Shown here in pieces: positions 1-8,220 of a stretch of 64,000 bases of DNA. Under the pieces are notes generated by a model. It was not told the DNA's origin. It was given only the letters and a program-made list of their open reading frames with translations, and did no database searches. Within the stretch, counting starts at the first letter, position 1. Each line of letters opens with the position of its first letter. The translations under genes and the position numbers were made by a program. The DNA is from Crossiella sp. CA-258035 (GTDB taxonomy: Bacteria; Actinomycetota; Actinomycetes; Mycobacteriales; Pseudonocardiaceae), in the NCBI RefSeq assembly GCF_030064675.1, contig NZ_CP116413.1, forward strand, positions 7,283,501 to 7,347,500. Direction: 5' to 3'.

Positions 1-2
1 CG

Positions 3-191
3 ACCCTGGCCGACATCGTCAACATCCGCTCGTACCTGACGGACATGGACGACCTGCCTGCCTATGGCGCGGTACGTCGCCAGCTGTTCCCAGCCGACCC
101 GCCCACAAGCACGACCGTGCAGGTGTCCCGGCTGTTCCGGCCGGAGGCGCTACTGGAGGTGGACGTCATCGCTACCGTGCTGAGTACCTGA
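3..191 (+). CDS. RidA/YjgF-family protein, 3' end
   Basis: Reading from base 3 gives an open frame without a start, cut by the window edge, that ends in TGA at 189-191. The visible 62 residues (TLADIVNIRSYLTDMDDLPA at the left edge, then a VQVSRLFRPEALLEVDVIA stretch) match the C-terminal half of the Rid (YjgF/YER057c/UK114) fold. Members carry a conserved arginine in the xVxxL-x-xxxALxEVDV region. Typical RidA proteins hydrolyse reactive enamine/imine intermediates made by PLP enzymes. The substrate-binding N-terminal half lies outside the window, so the subfamily cannot be set. Confidence 0.8.
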   Translation, partial: TLADIVNIRSYLTDMDDLPAYGAVRRQLFPADPPTSTTVQVSRLFRPEALLEVDVIATVLST

Positions 192-780
192 GCTGGCTTG
201 CCCGTCGAGCACTCCGGTCTGCCGCACGAATCCGGCTCGCGGGGCAGGCGCGAGCCGAAGGGGCGGTTGACCGTTGGCAGGTAGCCGCTGCCACTGCCCC
301 CGCCGTGCACCAGGGCCTGGATGTCCAGCGCCGCCAACGATTCACCTCCTCTACGGCGGCGTTGGACAGGTCGGGCCAGGATGGGACGATGCAGTCCGGC
401 GAGCTGAGCGACACGCGTCGACAGTTCGGTCAGCGTCAGGATCCACGGTGTCGAATGTCCGTCCACTGTGGACTAGATCTCGTGTTTTCCTCCAGGTAAA
501 GGGGTTTCCGCTGTTCGGGTGGCCACAGGTGCACCTGCATGGCGTGGTTGGTGCTCAGCGCACCGGGATATGGGGTCGCGGACAGCGCCCGGAATACGAC
601 GACACGGCGTCGGGAAAGCTGTATATGCTCGGGAAAATGAGGTTTGCACTACCGGCGGAGGAGTCCCGAGTCTCGGTCGGCCTGGACGCATCGTAGCGCA
701 CTTCACGATGATCGGGTTCCACCCCGGCTGGCTGTGGACAACCGCGCAGGGGACGACGCTCCACCTGGCAGACTGGTCTC
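192..780. other. gene-poor intergenic stretch
   Basis: About 590 nt between the RidA-like gene and the DUF2293 gene. Open frames exist on both strands, but they are short, mutually overlapping, and without a good ribosome binding site or family resemblance. The one clear structure is the palindrome GTCCACTGTGGAC at 461-473, treated separately. Promoters for the downstream gene presumably lie near the right end, but no convincing -10/-35 pair was seen. Confidence 0.5.
461..473. repeat. GTCCACWGTGGAC palindrome, copy 1 (intergenic)
   Basis: Perfect 13-nt palindrome GTCCACTGTGGAC. The same word, or its reverse complement with A at the centre, recurs at 2640-2652, 6084-6096, 30960-30972 and 61872-61884. 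This is the only intergenic perfect copy. Confidence 0.85.
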
Positions 781-795
781 GTGGTCCAGGCAGTC

Positions 796-1845
796 ATGTC
801 CAAGCTCGAACGGCGCGTCACCGAGGCGGCCGTGGCGTTGCTGGCGAAGAAGAAGTTCGTCTCCCCGGTGCTCGTGTTCAACCGGCTGGGCTGGCTGACG
901 GACAAGCGGATCGAGGACTGGGAGCAGGGCAGGCTCGGTTCGCTCACCGAAGCGATGTCGGCGCCGGCGGAGAAGGTGGACGCCGCGCTCGGACATCTCG
1001 GTGACTGGGCGCGGCGACAAGGTATGACCGCTGAGGCGGTGGACTACCTGGCCGCGACCCGGGACCGGCGTCCGCTGCGGTTCACCTCATCCGGTTCAGT
1101 TGACGCCGAACGGGTGTTCGCCACGCACTGGCTGGCGCCGGGACTGTCGCAAGCACAACGGGATCGGCTCGCGCAGCGGCAGAACGCGGCACCCGATCTG
1201 GTGGTGTTGCGCGCTGATGGCGGCTGGGTGTGCACGGACTGCGGCGACACTGACACCTACCAGTTCGTCGAGGACAACCGGCCGTACTGCCTGGAGTGCG
1301 CCGACCTGGACCACCTGGTGTTCCTGCCGGCAGGCGACGCCGCGCTGACCCGGCGGGCGAAGAAGGCGAGCGCGCTGTCCGCGGTGGTGCAGCGGTTCAA
1401 CCGGTCGCGCAAGCGGTTCGACCGGCTCGGACTGCTCGTCGAGGAGGCCGCGCTGGAGGCGGCGGAGGAGCAGTGCTTCGCCGACGCCGAACTGCGTGCC
1501 CGGCGTCGGGATCGGGACGCGGTGCGCCGCGCCGAGCAGGACCTGGACTTCCAGGCCCGGCTCGCCGCGGAGATCCTCCGATTGTTCCCCGGCTGCGCGC
1601 CCGCACGGGCTGAGGCGATCGCACGGCACTCCGGGGCGCGCAGCAGCGGGCGGGTCGGGCGGTCGGCCGCCGGTCAGTCCCTCGACGAGGGTGCGACGCG
1701 GCGGGCGGTGATCGCCTCGATCCGGCACGAGGACACCGGCTACGACGCGATGCTGATGGCCGGGGTGCCGCGAACCGTTGCCAGGGAACGAATTCGCGAC
1801 ACCATCGACGCGGTGCTGGACCGCTGGGTCAGCGGGGTGCGCTGA
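796..1845 (+). CDS. DUF2293 domain-containing protein
   Basis: About 349 residues from ATG 796 (an in-frame GTG lies 15 nt upstream at 781). The N-terminal third is helical and basic. The middle has a likely zinc ribbon, CTDCG about 20 residues before CLECA. A long charged helical stretch (RRRDRDAVRRAEQDLDF region) follows. The C-terminal ~90 residues carry the DUF2293 signature: FPGCAPARAEAIARH, then SGRVGRSAAG, then a tract around IRHEDTGYDAMLM and an ARERIRDTIDAVLDRW end. The molecular function of DUF2293 is not established; the ribbon and basic helices suggest nucleic-acid or protein contact (inference). The 3' end overlaps the convergent GNAT gene by 17 nt. Confidence 0.8.
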   Translation: MSKLERRVTEAAVALLAKKKFVSPVLVFNRLGWLTDKRIEDWEQGRLGSLTEAMSAPAEKVDAALGHLGDWARRQGMTAEAVDYLAATRDRRPLRFTSSGSVDAERVFATHWLAPGLSQAQRDRLAQRQNAAPDLVVLRADGGWVCTDCGDTDTYQFVEDNRPYCLECADLDHLVFLPAGDAALTRRAKKASALSAVVQRFNRSRKRFDRLGLLVEEAALEAAEEQCFADAELRARRRDRDAVRRAEQDLDFQARLAAEILRLFPGCAPARAEAIARHSGARSSGRVGRSAAGQSLDEGATRRAVIASIRHEDTGYDAMLMAGVPRTVARERIRDTIDAVLDRWVSGVR

Positions 1846-2767
1846 GTACCAGGCGCATCTCGATGTTGCGGTAGCCGCCTCGGGTGAAAGCCGCGGCCAT
1901 CGGCTGGTTCACCAGGTCGGTGTCCGCGACCACCCTGGGCATGCCCAGCTCGGCGTGGTGCCGGGTGATGTGCGCGAGCAACTCGTGGATGTAGCCGTGG
2001 CCGCGGTGTTCGGGCAGGACACCGAGGTAGCCGACCACGGCATTGGTCGCGTTGCGCGAGGGCAGGGCGAGGCCGACCAGGTCGCTGTCGGCGGTGTACG
2101 CCAGCCGCCACCAGTCGCGGGGGCCGGGCATCTCGTCGCGATAGAACTCGAAGTCGTCGCGAGCGTGTGTGGCCACACCGACCGCGGCGACTCCACGCCG
2201 GGTCTCCGTGTCGAGGCTGCCCTCGGTCAGCCGGCGGAACACCGACAGCACGACCTCGTCGTCCGGTTCCGGGCGGAAGTGCAGGCGTGCAGGTGGTTCG
2301 GGCAGGCCGTCGGCCGGAGTCCACTCGTAGCGAAGGCGCTCGTTGTCCTCGGTCAGTCCGGCACGGGCGGCCGCGGCCCGGCGCCAGTCGACCGCGGCCA
2401 CACAGGCCGGGTCGGCACGCCAGTTCAGCGGCAGCTTGAGGTGGTAGGCCGGCAGTGCGGGCGCGCCGTCGGCGAGGAATGCCGCGTGTGCGGTGTTGAG
2501 CAGGTCGCCGACCAGGACTGCCGGGTTGATGACGGAGTGGTGCACGTGCAGGTAGTCCAGGGAGAGCGGGTGCCTGCCGTTGCCGAAGCCCCACCACATG
2601 GCGCGGGCCAGTATCCGGTCGCCGTCCTCGGCTACCCAGGTCCACTGTGGACGGTATTGGGTGGCGGCGCGGCGCTCGTCGTACTGGGCCGCGGTGACCC
2701 AGTCGAACGGGGCGGGGATGTGCGGGGTGCGGTCGAGGTCGACCGCGGTGGAGGAACGGAACTTCAT
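1829..2767 (-). CDS. GNAT-family N-acetyltransferase (double-GNAT size)
   Basis: 312 residues from ATG at 2767, preceded by a GGAGG ribosome binding site. The C-terminal half has the GNAT acetyl-CoA loop in the stretch VVGYLGVLPEHRGHGYIHEL (R/Q-x-x-G-x-G/A equivalent RGHGY), followed by a helix and the typical TDLVNQPMAAAFTRGGYRN segment. In this family that segment includes the N-x-x-A-x-x-x-x-x-G-F/Y motif. The N-terminal half looks like a degenerate first GNAT repeat, as in many actinobacterial 300-residue acetyltransferases. The substrate is unknown. It overlaps the convergent DUF2293 gene by 17 nt, with no room for a terminator between them. Confidence 0.85.
   Translation of the reverse strand: MKFRSSTAVDLDRTPHIPAPFDWVTAAQYDERRAATQYRPQWTWVAEDGDRILARAMWWGFGNGRHPLSLDYLHVHHSVINPAVLVGDLLNTAHAAFLADGAPALPAYHLKLPLNWRADPACVAAVDWRRAAAARAGLTEDNERLRYEWTPADGLPEPPARLHFRPEPDDEVVLSVFRRLTEGSLDTETRRGVAAVGVATHARDDFEFYRDEMPGPRDWWRLAYTADSDLVGLALPSRNATNAVVGYLGVLPEHRGHGYIHELLAHITRHHAELGMPRVVADTDLVNQPMAAAFTRGGYRNIEMRLVLSAPR
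2640..2652. repeat. GTCCACWGTGGAC palindrome, copy 2 (inside GNAT gene)
   Basis: Perfect GTCCACTGTGGAC lying within the N-terminal coding part of the acetyltransferase, where it encodes part of a PQWTW stretch. Confidence 0.85.
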
Positions 2768-2975
2768 GAGGTGCTGCCTCCGAAGGCGAGGGTCAGGAGG
2801 CGCGCGGGATCGGTCAGGCGATCCACGGAGGCGCCGACAGGAATGTGTGCACTGGGGCCTCCCTTCCGTCCATGGCGGCCGCGCGGTGCGGCGGGCACAG
2901 CCTAAGGCATGACCGCGCCCGACCGCCGGGATTATTTCGGATGCGTCGGGCGCGGGTGTGCGGACGAGAACCGGG

Positions 2976-4193
2976 TCAGCGGTGCGAGCGGACGATGCGC
3001 ACCGCGGCACCGGAGCCGAATATGAGCATCACCACGGTCACCACGGTCCACCGTCGCTGGTCACGGACCAGCGAGGACGACGCCTGAGCCTTCGGGGTGG
3101 GACGAGGGGGCGTGCGGGCGACGACCGGCTTGACCGGAGGTGGCGGCGGCGGGGTGGCGCGGCTCGGCGGCGGTGGCGGCGGCGGGATGACCGGGGCCGG
3201 TCGGGTGGTGGTCGGGGTGGTGGTCCTCGGCGGCGGTGGCGGGGGGATCACGGCCGGGGGCGGGACCGGCGTGGTGGTGACCGGGGGTGGGGTGGTGGTG
3301 GCGGGCGGCGGCGTGGACTTCAGGCAGCCGGCGCCGTCCGTGCTGGTGACCGCGGGACCGGTGTTGACCTCGGTGATCGTGTTGTCACCCAGCTGGATGC
3401 GGTACAGGCGGCTGGTGCGGCGGTAGTCGTTGTTCAGGACCCAGAGGCCGTTGTCAGCCGGGTCGAGCACGACGGCGCCGTAGGTGCTGGAACCGGGCAG
3501 GCCTTTGAGCACCTTGACCTTGGTGACCTTGCCGTTGCCGGGGTCGACCTTGACCAGGGTGCCGTGGCCGTGGCCGGTGTTGGAGATGCCGTAGAGCTTG
3601 CCGTCGGCCGGGTTGTGCGCGAAGTCGTCCAGGTCGTCGGAGAGCCAGTGCCAGTCCAGGCGGACCGCGTGCACCAGGCCGAGGAAGCTGGGGCTGCGCG
3701 GGTCGATGTCGATCGCGTACAGCTTGTCCCACTCGCGCACGTACAACCGGTTGCCGACAACCGTGCCCGCGTAGCTGTCGATCAAGCCGCTCCACGGCAC
3801 CGGCACCGCGCCGGTACGCCGGACCGGACCGAGGTCCGTGATCGCTCCGTTGAGGTCGATGCGCACGACGTGGCCGCCGTCACGGAACTTGCCCGATCGG
3901 TCGCGGCTGGCAATCCCGTAGACCAGGCCCTGCGCCTGGGCGTACCCAATCGAGTTAACGGCGAGCCCCAATGGCTGCGGCGCCCGGTTCGGCAGGCCGG
4001 TGGGCAAGGTGACCCGCAACAGGGTGGACAGGCCACCGTGTCCGGTCGCCCGTACCTGGTATGCAGTGCAGACGCTGGCCGCCTGCGCCGGGCTCGGGAT
4101 GAGACCGCCACTGCTGACGAAGAGCAGGAACGAGGTGCTGCACAGCGCAATCAAATGGCGCGACCACCGTATTGGAGCAACTGAATACGACAA
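2976..4193 (-). CDS. secreted, proline-rich DUF6923-like surface protein
   Basis: 405 residues. A signal peptide is visible (basic start, hydrophobic LIALCSTSFLLFVSSGG core, AQA-A cleavage region near residue 37). Residues ~40-285 form a beta-propeller-like region with repeated YGI, LYVRE, LYAIDID, LYGISNTG and LWVLNND blades, typical of actinobacterial DUF6923 proteins. Residues ~290-355 are a Pro/Thr-rich linker with poly-proline runs. A single hydrophobic segment (VVTVVMLIFGSGAAVRIV) plus a short basic tail ends the protein, suggesting anchoring in the membrane with the propeller outside. There is no LPXTG motif. The function is unknown; a cell-envelope role is inferred from architecture alone. 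Confidence 0.75.
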   Translation of the reverse strand: MSYSVAPIRWSRHLIALCSTSFLLFVSSGGLIPSPAQAASVCTAYQVRATGHGGLSTLLRVTLPTGLPNRAPQPLGLAVNSIGYAQAQGLVYGIASRDRSGKFRDGGHVVRIDLNGAITDLGPVRRTGAVPVPWSGLIDSYAGTVVGNRLYVREWDKLYAIDIDPRSPSFLGLVHAVRLDWHWLSDDLDDFAHNPADGKLYGISNTGHGHGTLVKVDPGNGKVTKVKVLKGLPGSSTYGAVVLDPADNGLWVLNNDYRRTSRLYRIQLGDNTITEVNTGPAVTSTDGAGCLKSTPPPATTTPPPVTTTPVPPPAVIPPPPPPRTTTPTTTRPAPVIPPPPPPPSRATPPPPPPVKPVVARTPPRPTPKAQASSSLVRDQRRWTVVTVVMLIFGSGAAVRIVRSHR

Positions 4194-4324
4194 TCGGGTA
4201 CTCCTCTCGGGATCGCGCTGATTCGCTCTGCATACAGTGCCGTGCCGTCATCGCATCGCGACCTGACCGGACTGTACTCCCCACAGTAGACCGTGATGTA
4301 ATCCCGGACCAGAAAGGAGCTGAA

Positions 4325-5083
4325 TTGAACCTCTACCTGTCGGGCTTGCTCTGGGTCACCGGCATCGCCGTGGTGGTCGCGGCCTTGGCCATCCTGTTCC
4401 GCAGATTCGGCTCCGACGAGGAACGACTGAGCAACAACGAGTCGGCCGGGTTGGTATTCACCATTGTCGGCGGGCTGCACGCGGTGGTCACCGCGTTCGT
4501 GCTGATCTCCCTGCTGGACACGGCCAAGGCGGTCGGGGACGACTCGACCAAGGAGGCCAACAGCATGGTCGCGGTGAACTGGGCCGCGACCTCGTTCCCG
4601 GAACCGGTGCGCGGCCAGGTCCAGGAACTGACCAGGTCCTATATCGGGATCGTGCTCAACGAGGAGTGGCCGAAGCTCCGCATGGAAGAGGACGTCGACG
4701 ACGCGGGCTGGCAGAAGCTGGACGAACTGCGCAAGGTCATCGCGGACACCCCGGCCGAGGGCCACTGGCTGGAGAACCGCAAGACCGAGGCGGCCGCCCA
4801 ACTGTGGGAGGCCTACCAGGCACGGCAGTCCAGACTGGACGCGGCCAGCGGCGGGGTCAGCACCGTGATGTGGTTCGCGCTCATTCTTGGCGCGGTGATG
4901 TCCGCACTGTTCCCGTTCCTGTTCGGCGGCCCGAAGATAATTCCGCATATCGTTATCGTGGTGGTCCTAACTGCCGCGCTGACTCTGCTACTCTTTGCCA
5001 TCTATCAGTTGGAAAACCCGTTCAGTGGCGGCGTCAAGGTTGATCCGGACGCATTCAGCTCGGCCTTGGATCGGTTGCGTTAA
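4325..5083 (+). CDS. DUF4239 (bestrophin-like) membrane protein
   Basis: About 252 residues. I place the start at TTG 4325 because AAAGGAG ends 5 nt upstream; no ATG/GTG in frame has comparable support. There are two N-terminal transmembrane segments (LSGLLWVTGIAVVVAALAIL; a second around VFTIVGGLHAVVTAFVLISL), a soluble helical middle, then two C-terminal segments (~190-240). The end YQLENPFSGG followed by VDPDAFSSAL is the hallmark C-terminus of DUF4239, a family with remote similarity to bestrophin channels. Ion transport is therefore possible but unproven. Convergent with the SDR gene downstream. Confidence 0.82.
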   Translation: MNLYLSGLLWVTGIAVVVAALAILFRRFGSDEERLSNNESAGLVFTIVGGLHAVVTAFVLISLLDTAKAVGDDSTKEANSMVAVNWAATSFPEPVRGQVQELTRSYIGIVLNEEWPKLRMEEDVDDAGWQKLDELRKVIADTPAEGHWLENRKTEAAAQLWEAYQARQSRLDAASGGVSTVMWFALILGAVMSALFPFLFGGPKIIPHIVIVVVLTAALTLLLFAIYQLENPFSGGVKVDPDAFSSALDRLR

Positions 5084-5109
5084 CCCCTTCGGGCGATCCA
5101 TGTCCGGTT

Positions 5110-5886
5110 TCACCGTTTTTTACCGGTCTCTTCGGCGAGGAACTCGGCGAAGGTGACCTTCCCGTGCGCGTATTCCGGCGCGAGGTGCGCACCGTTTCGA
5201 TAGCCGGTGAACACCTCGCCCGGGAGCCGCACCGGCAGCACCCAGCGACGCCTGCCCTGTGCCCGTAGGTACAGCCGGGCCAGGTCGGTCAGCAGGTGGG
5301 TTTCCGGGCCACCCAGGTCAGGAGCCGCGCCGGCGGGTGTGCCGGTGGCGAGCTCGACCAGCCGTTCGGCGACCTCGGTGACCTCCACCGGCTGCACCGG
5401 AACCCCGGCGGGCACCGGCATCAGCGGTGACTTCGCCAGCACGCCGAGCACGCGCAGCACCAGGTCGTGGAACTGGGTGGTGCGCAGCACCGTCCACGGC
5501 AGTCCGGACTCGCGGAAGACGGCTTCAGCCGCGAACTTGCCCTGGTAGTAGGGCAACGGGATCCGGTCCACGCCGACAATGGAGATGTAGACCAGGTGTG
5601 GTGCGCCAGTGCGGGCGACGGCGCTGACGACGGTGTTGGCCAGCGCCAGGTCCCGCTTCCCGCTGACACTGGTGGCGGTGTGCACGACCGAGTCCGCCCC
5701 GGCGAAGGCGGCGTCCAGCCCCTCCCCCGTGGCGTAGTCGACGGTGTGCCATTCGACGCCGGGATCGGCGGTGGCAGGGCGGGGGCGGCGGCTGGTCAAC
5801 CGCACCTGGTGCCCCTCGCGCAGCAAGCCGCGCACCACGGCGCGTCCGAGGGTGCCGCTGCCACCGGTCACCAGAACCACACTCAT
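5110..5886 (-). CDS. atypical NAD(P)-binding SDR / NmrA-like protein
   Basis: 258 residues from ATG 5886. The N-terminus VVLVTGGSGTLGRAVVRGLL is the TGxxGxxG Rossmann motif of extended/atypical SDRs. A YYQGKFAAE segment sits where the active-site YxxxK occurs (Y-Y-Q-G-K), followed by WTVLRTTQFHD, typical of NmrA/NAD(P)H-azoreductase-like proteins. Substrate and reaction are unknown; members act as oxidoreductases or redox sensors. A paired gene sometimes encodes an ECF sigma factor or TetR regulator, but none is adjacent here. Confidence 0.85.
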   Translation of the reverse strand: MSVVLVTGGSGTLGRAVVRGLLREGHQVRLTSRRPRPATADPGVEWHTVDYATGEGLDAAFAGADSVVHTATSVSGKRDLALANTVVSAVARTGAPHLVYISIVGVDRIPLPYYQGKFAAEAVFRESGLPWTVLRTTQFHDLVLRVLGVLAKSPLMPVPAGVPVQPVEVTEVAERLVELATGTPAGAAPDLGGPETHLLTDLARLYLRAQGRRRWVLPVRLPGEVFTGYRNGAHLAPEYAHGKVTFAEFLAEETGKKR

Positions 5887-6035
5887 CGCTGGGCCTCCTG
5901 TTGTCGGGTACACCCAGTGGACGAGCCAGCCGGTTCTGCTGTGACAGTCGCGTGAGTGATCCGGCCGACTGTGCGCGTCGCGCCGGCTTCCCGCAGTGGG
6001 CCAGCGGCGCGCGGTCCACCCCGGGCCGAGGTCGA

Positions 6036-6416
6036 TCACCAGGCATGCCAGCGTGCGCCGTGCCGGTGCGGAGCGACTGTAACGTCCACTGTGGACAGTT
6101 TGTCGGCGTGCAGCCGTCCGCCCGCGTTCACCTCGCGCAGCACCGTGCCGAGGGCGCGGCGCAGGACCCGGCGGGAGCGTCGCTCCGAGATGCGGGCCAG
6201 CCGGGCGATTTCTCGGTTTCCGTTGTAGGCACGGGGAAACGAGTGGATGACGACGGCACGTCGATGCGCGACGGGCCGAGGCCGACGTCCCTGGTTCTGG
6301 GCCTCGGCGAGGATCGCCGCGCTGTAGCGCAGGTCGGTGAGGACGACCGCGCGCCAAGCCGTGCGGTGCTCGGTCTGGGCGCGTGCGGACGTGATGTGCG
6401 CAGCGGTGCGGGACAT
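6036..6416 (-). CDS. small basic protein with possible helix-turn-helix
   Basis: 126 residues from ATG 6416 with GGGAG 6 nt upstream (a GTG 18 nt further up is possible). Not recognised as a named family. It is strongly basic. A segment around GNREIARLARISERRSRRVL reads like a helix-turn-helix, followed by a conserved-looking ALGTVLREVNAGGRLHADKL end. DNA binding is inference. A perfect 8-bp hairpin (6436-6456) lies just upstream, and the palindrome GTCCACTGTGGAC (6084-6096) is embedded near the C-terminal codons as Ser-Thr-Val-Asp. Confidence 0.6.
   Translation of the reverse strand: MSRTAAHITSARAQTEHRTAWRAVVLTDLRYSAAILAEAQNQGRRPRPVAHRRAVVIHSFPRAYNGNREIARLARISERRSRRVLRRALGTVLREVNAGGRLHADKLSTVDVTVAPHRHGARWHAW
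6084..6096. repeat. GTCCACWGTGGAC palindrome, copy 3 (coding)
   Basis: Perfect copy inside the 6036-6416 gene. On the coding strand it reads TCC ACA GTG GAC (Ser-Thr-Val-Asp), using ACA, a rare codon in this GC-rich window. Confidence 0.85.
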
Positions 6417-6435
6417 GGGGGCTCCCAGGTGCACA

Positions 6436-6456
6436 CCGCCAGGTATCTCCTGGCGG
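6436..6456 (-). promoter_or_regulatory. 8-bp inverted repeat upstream of the 6036-6416 gene
   Basis: CCGCCAGG-TATCT-CCTGGCGG is a perfect inverted repeat with a 5-nt spacer, beginning 20 nt upstream of the chosen ATG. It could be an operator for the encoded HTH-like protein, or an RNA hairpin that hides the alternative upstream ribosome binding site. No function is shown. Confidence 0.5.
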
Positions 6457-6876
6457 AGCTACCTGAAGCCGAGGGGGCCGGACTTCCGCATCGCGTTCAT
6501 GGGGTCGACGCTAATCGATGGGCGGGGCTGGTGGGGCGAGTTGTCCACAGGCCCCGGAGTGCGGTGGCGAGGTGGTTGGCCGCGATCCGCGCGCCTCCTG
6601 GCGAACGCGCTTCGACCTCGGCGCGCACAACCTCCGCCGGGGTGTCGACGGACGGGCAGGTTCGTCACCGGCTGCGGTCTCGGCCATCGAATCTGGGCAG
6701 CCAACCGCCGACCCGTGTTCGCCATGAGTGGCGAACTGGCCGGGCGGTGGCGGTGTCCGCACCGGTGACAGCTCACGGTTCCATGCGGGCATACTCGAAC
6801 CCTGCCGCCGAGAACAGCGTCAAGGATCGGACCGTGGTCCGATGTCGGCGAGCCGAACTCCGGTTACGGTCCTGAG
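6457..6876. other. gene-poor divergent intergenic region
   Basis: About 420 nt between the divergent small HTH-like gene and the histidine kinase. Overlapping open frames here have no recognisable product or ribosome binding site. The region should hold the promoter of the two-component operon, but no clear -35/-10 element was identified. Confidence 0.45.
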
Positions 6877-8220
6877 GTGTCGGTGTCCTGGATCCCGCGC
6901 TTCGGGTCGCGAGCTCTGTTGGTCGTCGACGGCCTGGTGGCGATTGCCGTGGTGATCGTGACCGGGCTGCGGACGAGCTCCAGCGCCATGCCGTTCGGTG
7001 GTGCGGTCACAGGCTGGGTGCTGGCCGTGGCCGTGGGCACACCGTTGGCAGTGCGGTGGTGGCGGCCGACGGTGGTGTTCGGGCTGGTGCTCGGCGCTGC
7101 TGGAGTGGCGATCGCGATCGGGGTCGCCGGAGAAGTCGTGGTGCTGGCGGTGGCGTACGCGCTGTATCCGGTGGCGCTGGGTTGCCCGGCTCGGCAGGGA
7201 GTTGGGGCGATGGCTGACGCCGGGTGGCGTCTGGCCGCTGACTCGGCACGGCAACGGACGGTGTTGTCAGGCGTCCCGGCAGGACCGCGGGCGACGGGCT
7301 CGGGGCACGTCGCACTGCGACGGCCGACGGACTCGGAGCCGCTGCCGCGATCACGGCCGCAGCCGGCGACTGTGCCGACCGGCTCGGCGCGGCGAGCGGC
7401 TGTGGTGCTGGCGGTCGCGCTCGGTGTGGTCACCGGTGCTGGGCTCGTCAGCGCGATCGGGCCGGTGGTCAGCGTGCCTGGAGTGGAGTCGTTCAGTCAG
7501 ACGCCGGTGAGCGCGTCGCTCTACTCCTGGGTGGTGCTGGGCTCGAGTTGGGCGCTGGCGCGAGCGGTCCGGGTCCGACGGGATCACGCCGCACAGGTCG
7601 CGGAGCTGGTGGCGCGGCGGGCGGTGGTGGCCGAGCGGTTGCGGATCGCCAGGGACATCCATGACGTGGTGGGGCACAACCTGAGCCTGATCGCGTTGCG
7701 GGCCGCGGTCGCGAACCACCTCGCGGACGACGGTCGGACCGCGCTCACCGAGATTGAGGCGATCAGTCGGCGGGCGCTGGCCGACGTGCGGTCGGTGCTG
7801 GGCGCGGTGCGCGATCCGGATGATCCGGAGCCGGGTGCGGCGACGCTGGACCAGCTGATCGCGGACAGCAGGGCGGCCGGGCTGGAGGTCGAGTTCTCGG
7901 CGGTCAACCTGACCGTGGCGCCCGAGGCGGTTCGGGTTTCGGCTTACCGGATCGTGCAGGAGGCGCTGACCAACGTGGTGCGGCACGCTCGGACCAAGCG
8001 GTGCCGGGTGCGGCTGGCCGTGGAGAAGGAGGTTGTGCTGGTCGAGATCACGGACGACGGTCCGGCTCGGGGGCCGATGGGGCCGCCGGGGCAGGGACTG
8101 GTCGGCATGCGAGAACGGGCCGCGCTGCACCAGGGCAGCGTGGTGGCTGGGCCGCGGCCGGAGGGCGGGTTCGCGGTGCGGGCCCGGTTGCCACTGCGTC
8201 CGGGAGACGGCGATGAGTGA
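6877..8220 (+). CDS. HisKA_3 sensor histidine kinase (NarL-type pair)
   Basis: 447 residues from GTG 6877. The first ~200 residues hold several transmembrane segments (LLVVDGLVAIAVVIVTGL, AVTGWVLAVAVGTPLAV, a Val/Ala-rich third and fourth, and VVLAVALGVVTGAGLVSAIG), with a low-complexity cytoplasmic insertion between. A HisKA_3 dimerisation helix follows, with the phosphoacceptor His at about residue 262 in ARDIHDVVGH. The HATPase domain shows an N box (RIVQEALTNVVRHA) and G-rich loops (TDDGP, GQGLVGMRERAAL). It autophosphorylates and passes phosphate to the regulator encoded by the overlapping next gene. The stimulus is unknown; the adjacent reverse-strand hydrolase could be a target (inference). 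Confidence 0.92.
   Translation: MSVSWIPRFGSRALLVVDGLVAIAVVIVTGLRTSSSAMPFGGAVTGWVLAVAVGTPLAVRWWRPTVVFGLVLGAAGVAIAIGVAGEVVVLAVAYALYPVALGCPARQGVGAMADAGWRLAADSARQRTVLSGVPAGPRATGSGHVALRRPTDSEPLPRSRPQPATVPTGSARRAAVVLAVALGVVTGAGLVSAIGPVVSVPGVESFSQTPVSASLYSWVVLGSSWALARAVRVRRDHAAQVAELVARRAVVAERLRIARDIHDVVGHNLSLIALRAAVANHLADDGRTALTEIEAISRRALADVRSVLGAVRDPDDPEPGAATLDQLIADSRAAGLEVEFSAVNLTVAPEAVRVSAYRIVQEALTNVVRHARTKRCRVRLAVEKEVVLVEITDDGPARGPMGPPGQGLVGMRERAALHQGSVVAGPRPEGGFAVRARLPLRPGDGDE

Noticed and set aside
274-696. Long forward open frame in the first intergenic region
   Set aside because: No ribosome binding site, low-complexity Arg/Gly composition, and competing frames on both strands, as expected by chance at this GC content.
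2958-4184. 408-codon forward frame over the secreted proline-rich gene
   Set aside because: Gly/Arg/Val-rich antisense image of the Pro/Thr-rich reverse gene, which has a clear signal peptide and family match.
5103-5130. Hairpin with T6 between DUF4239 and the SDR gene
   Set aside because: The arms are only 5 nt (CCGGT/ACCGG) and the T run is inside the loop, so it is not a normal terminator.
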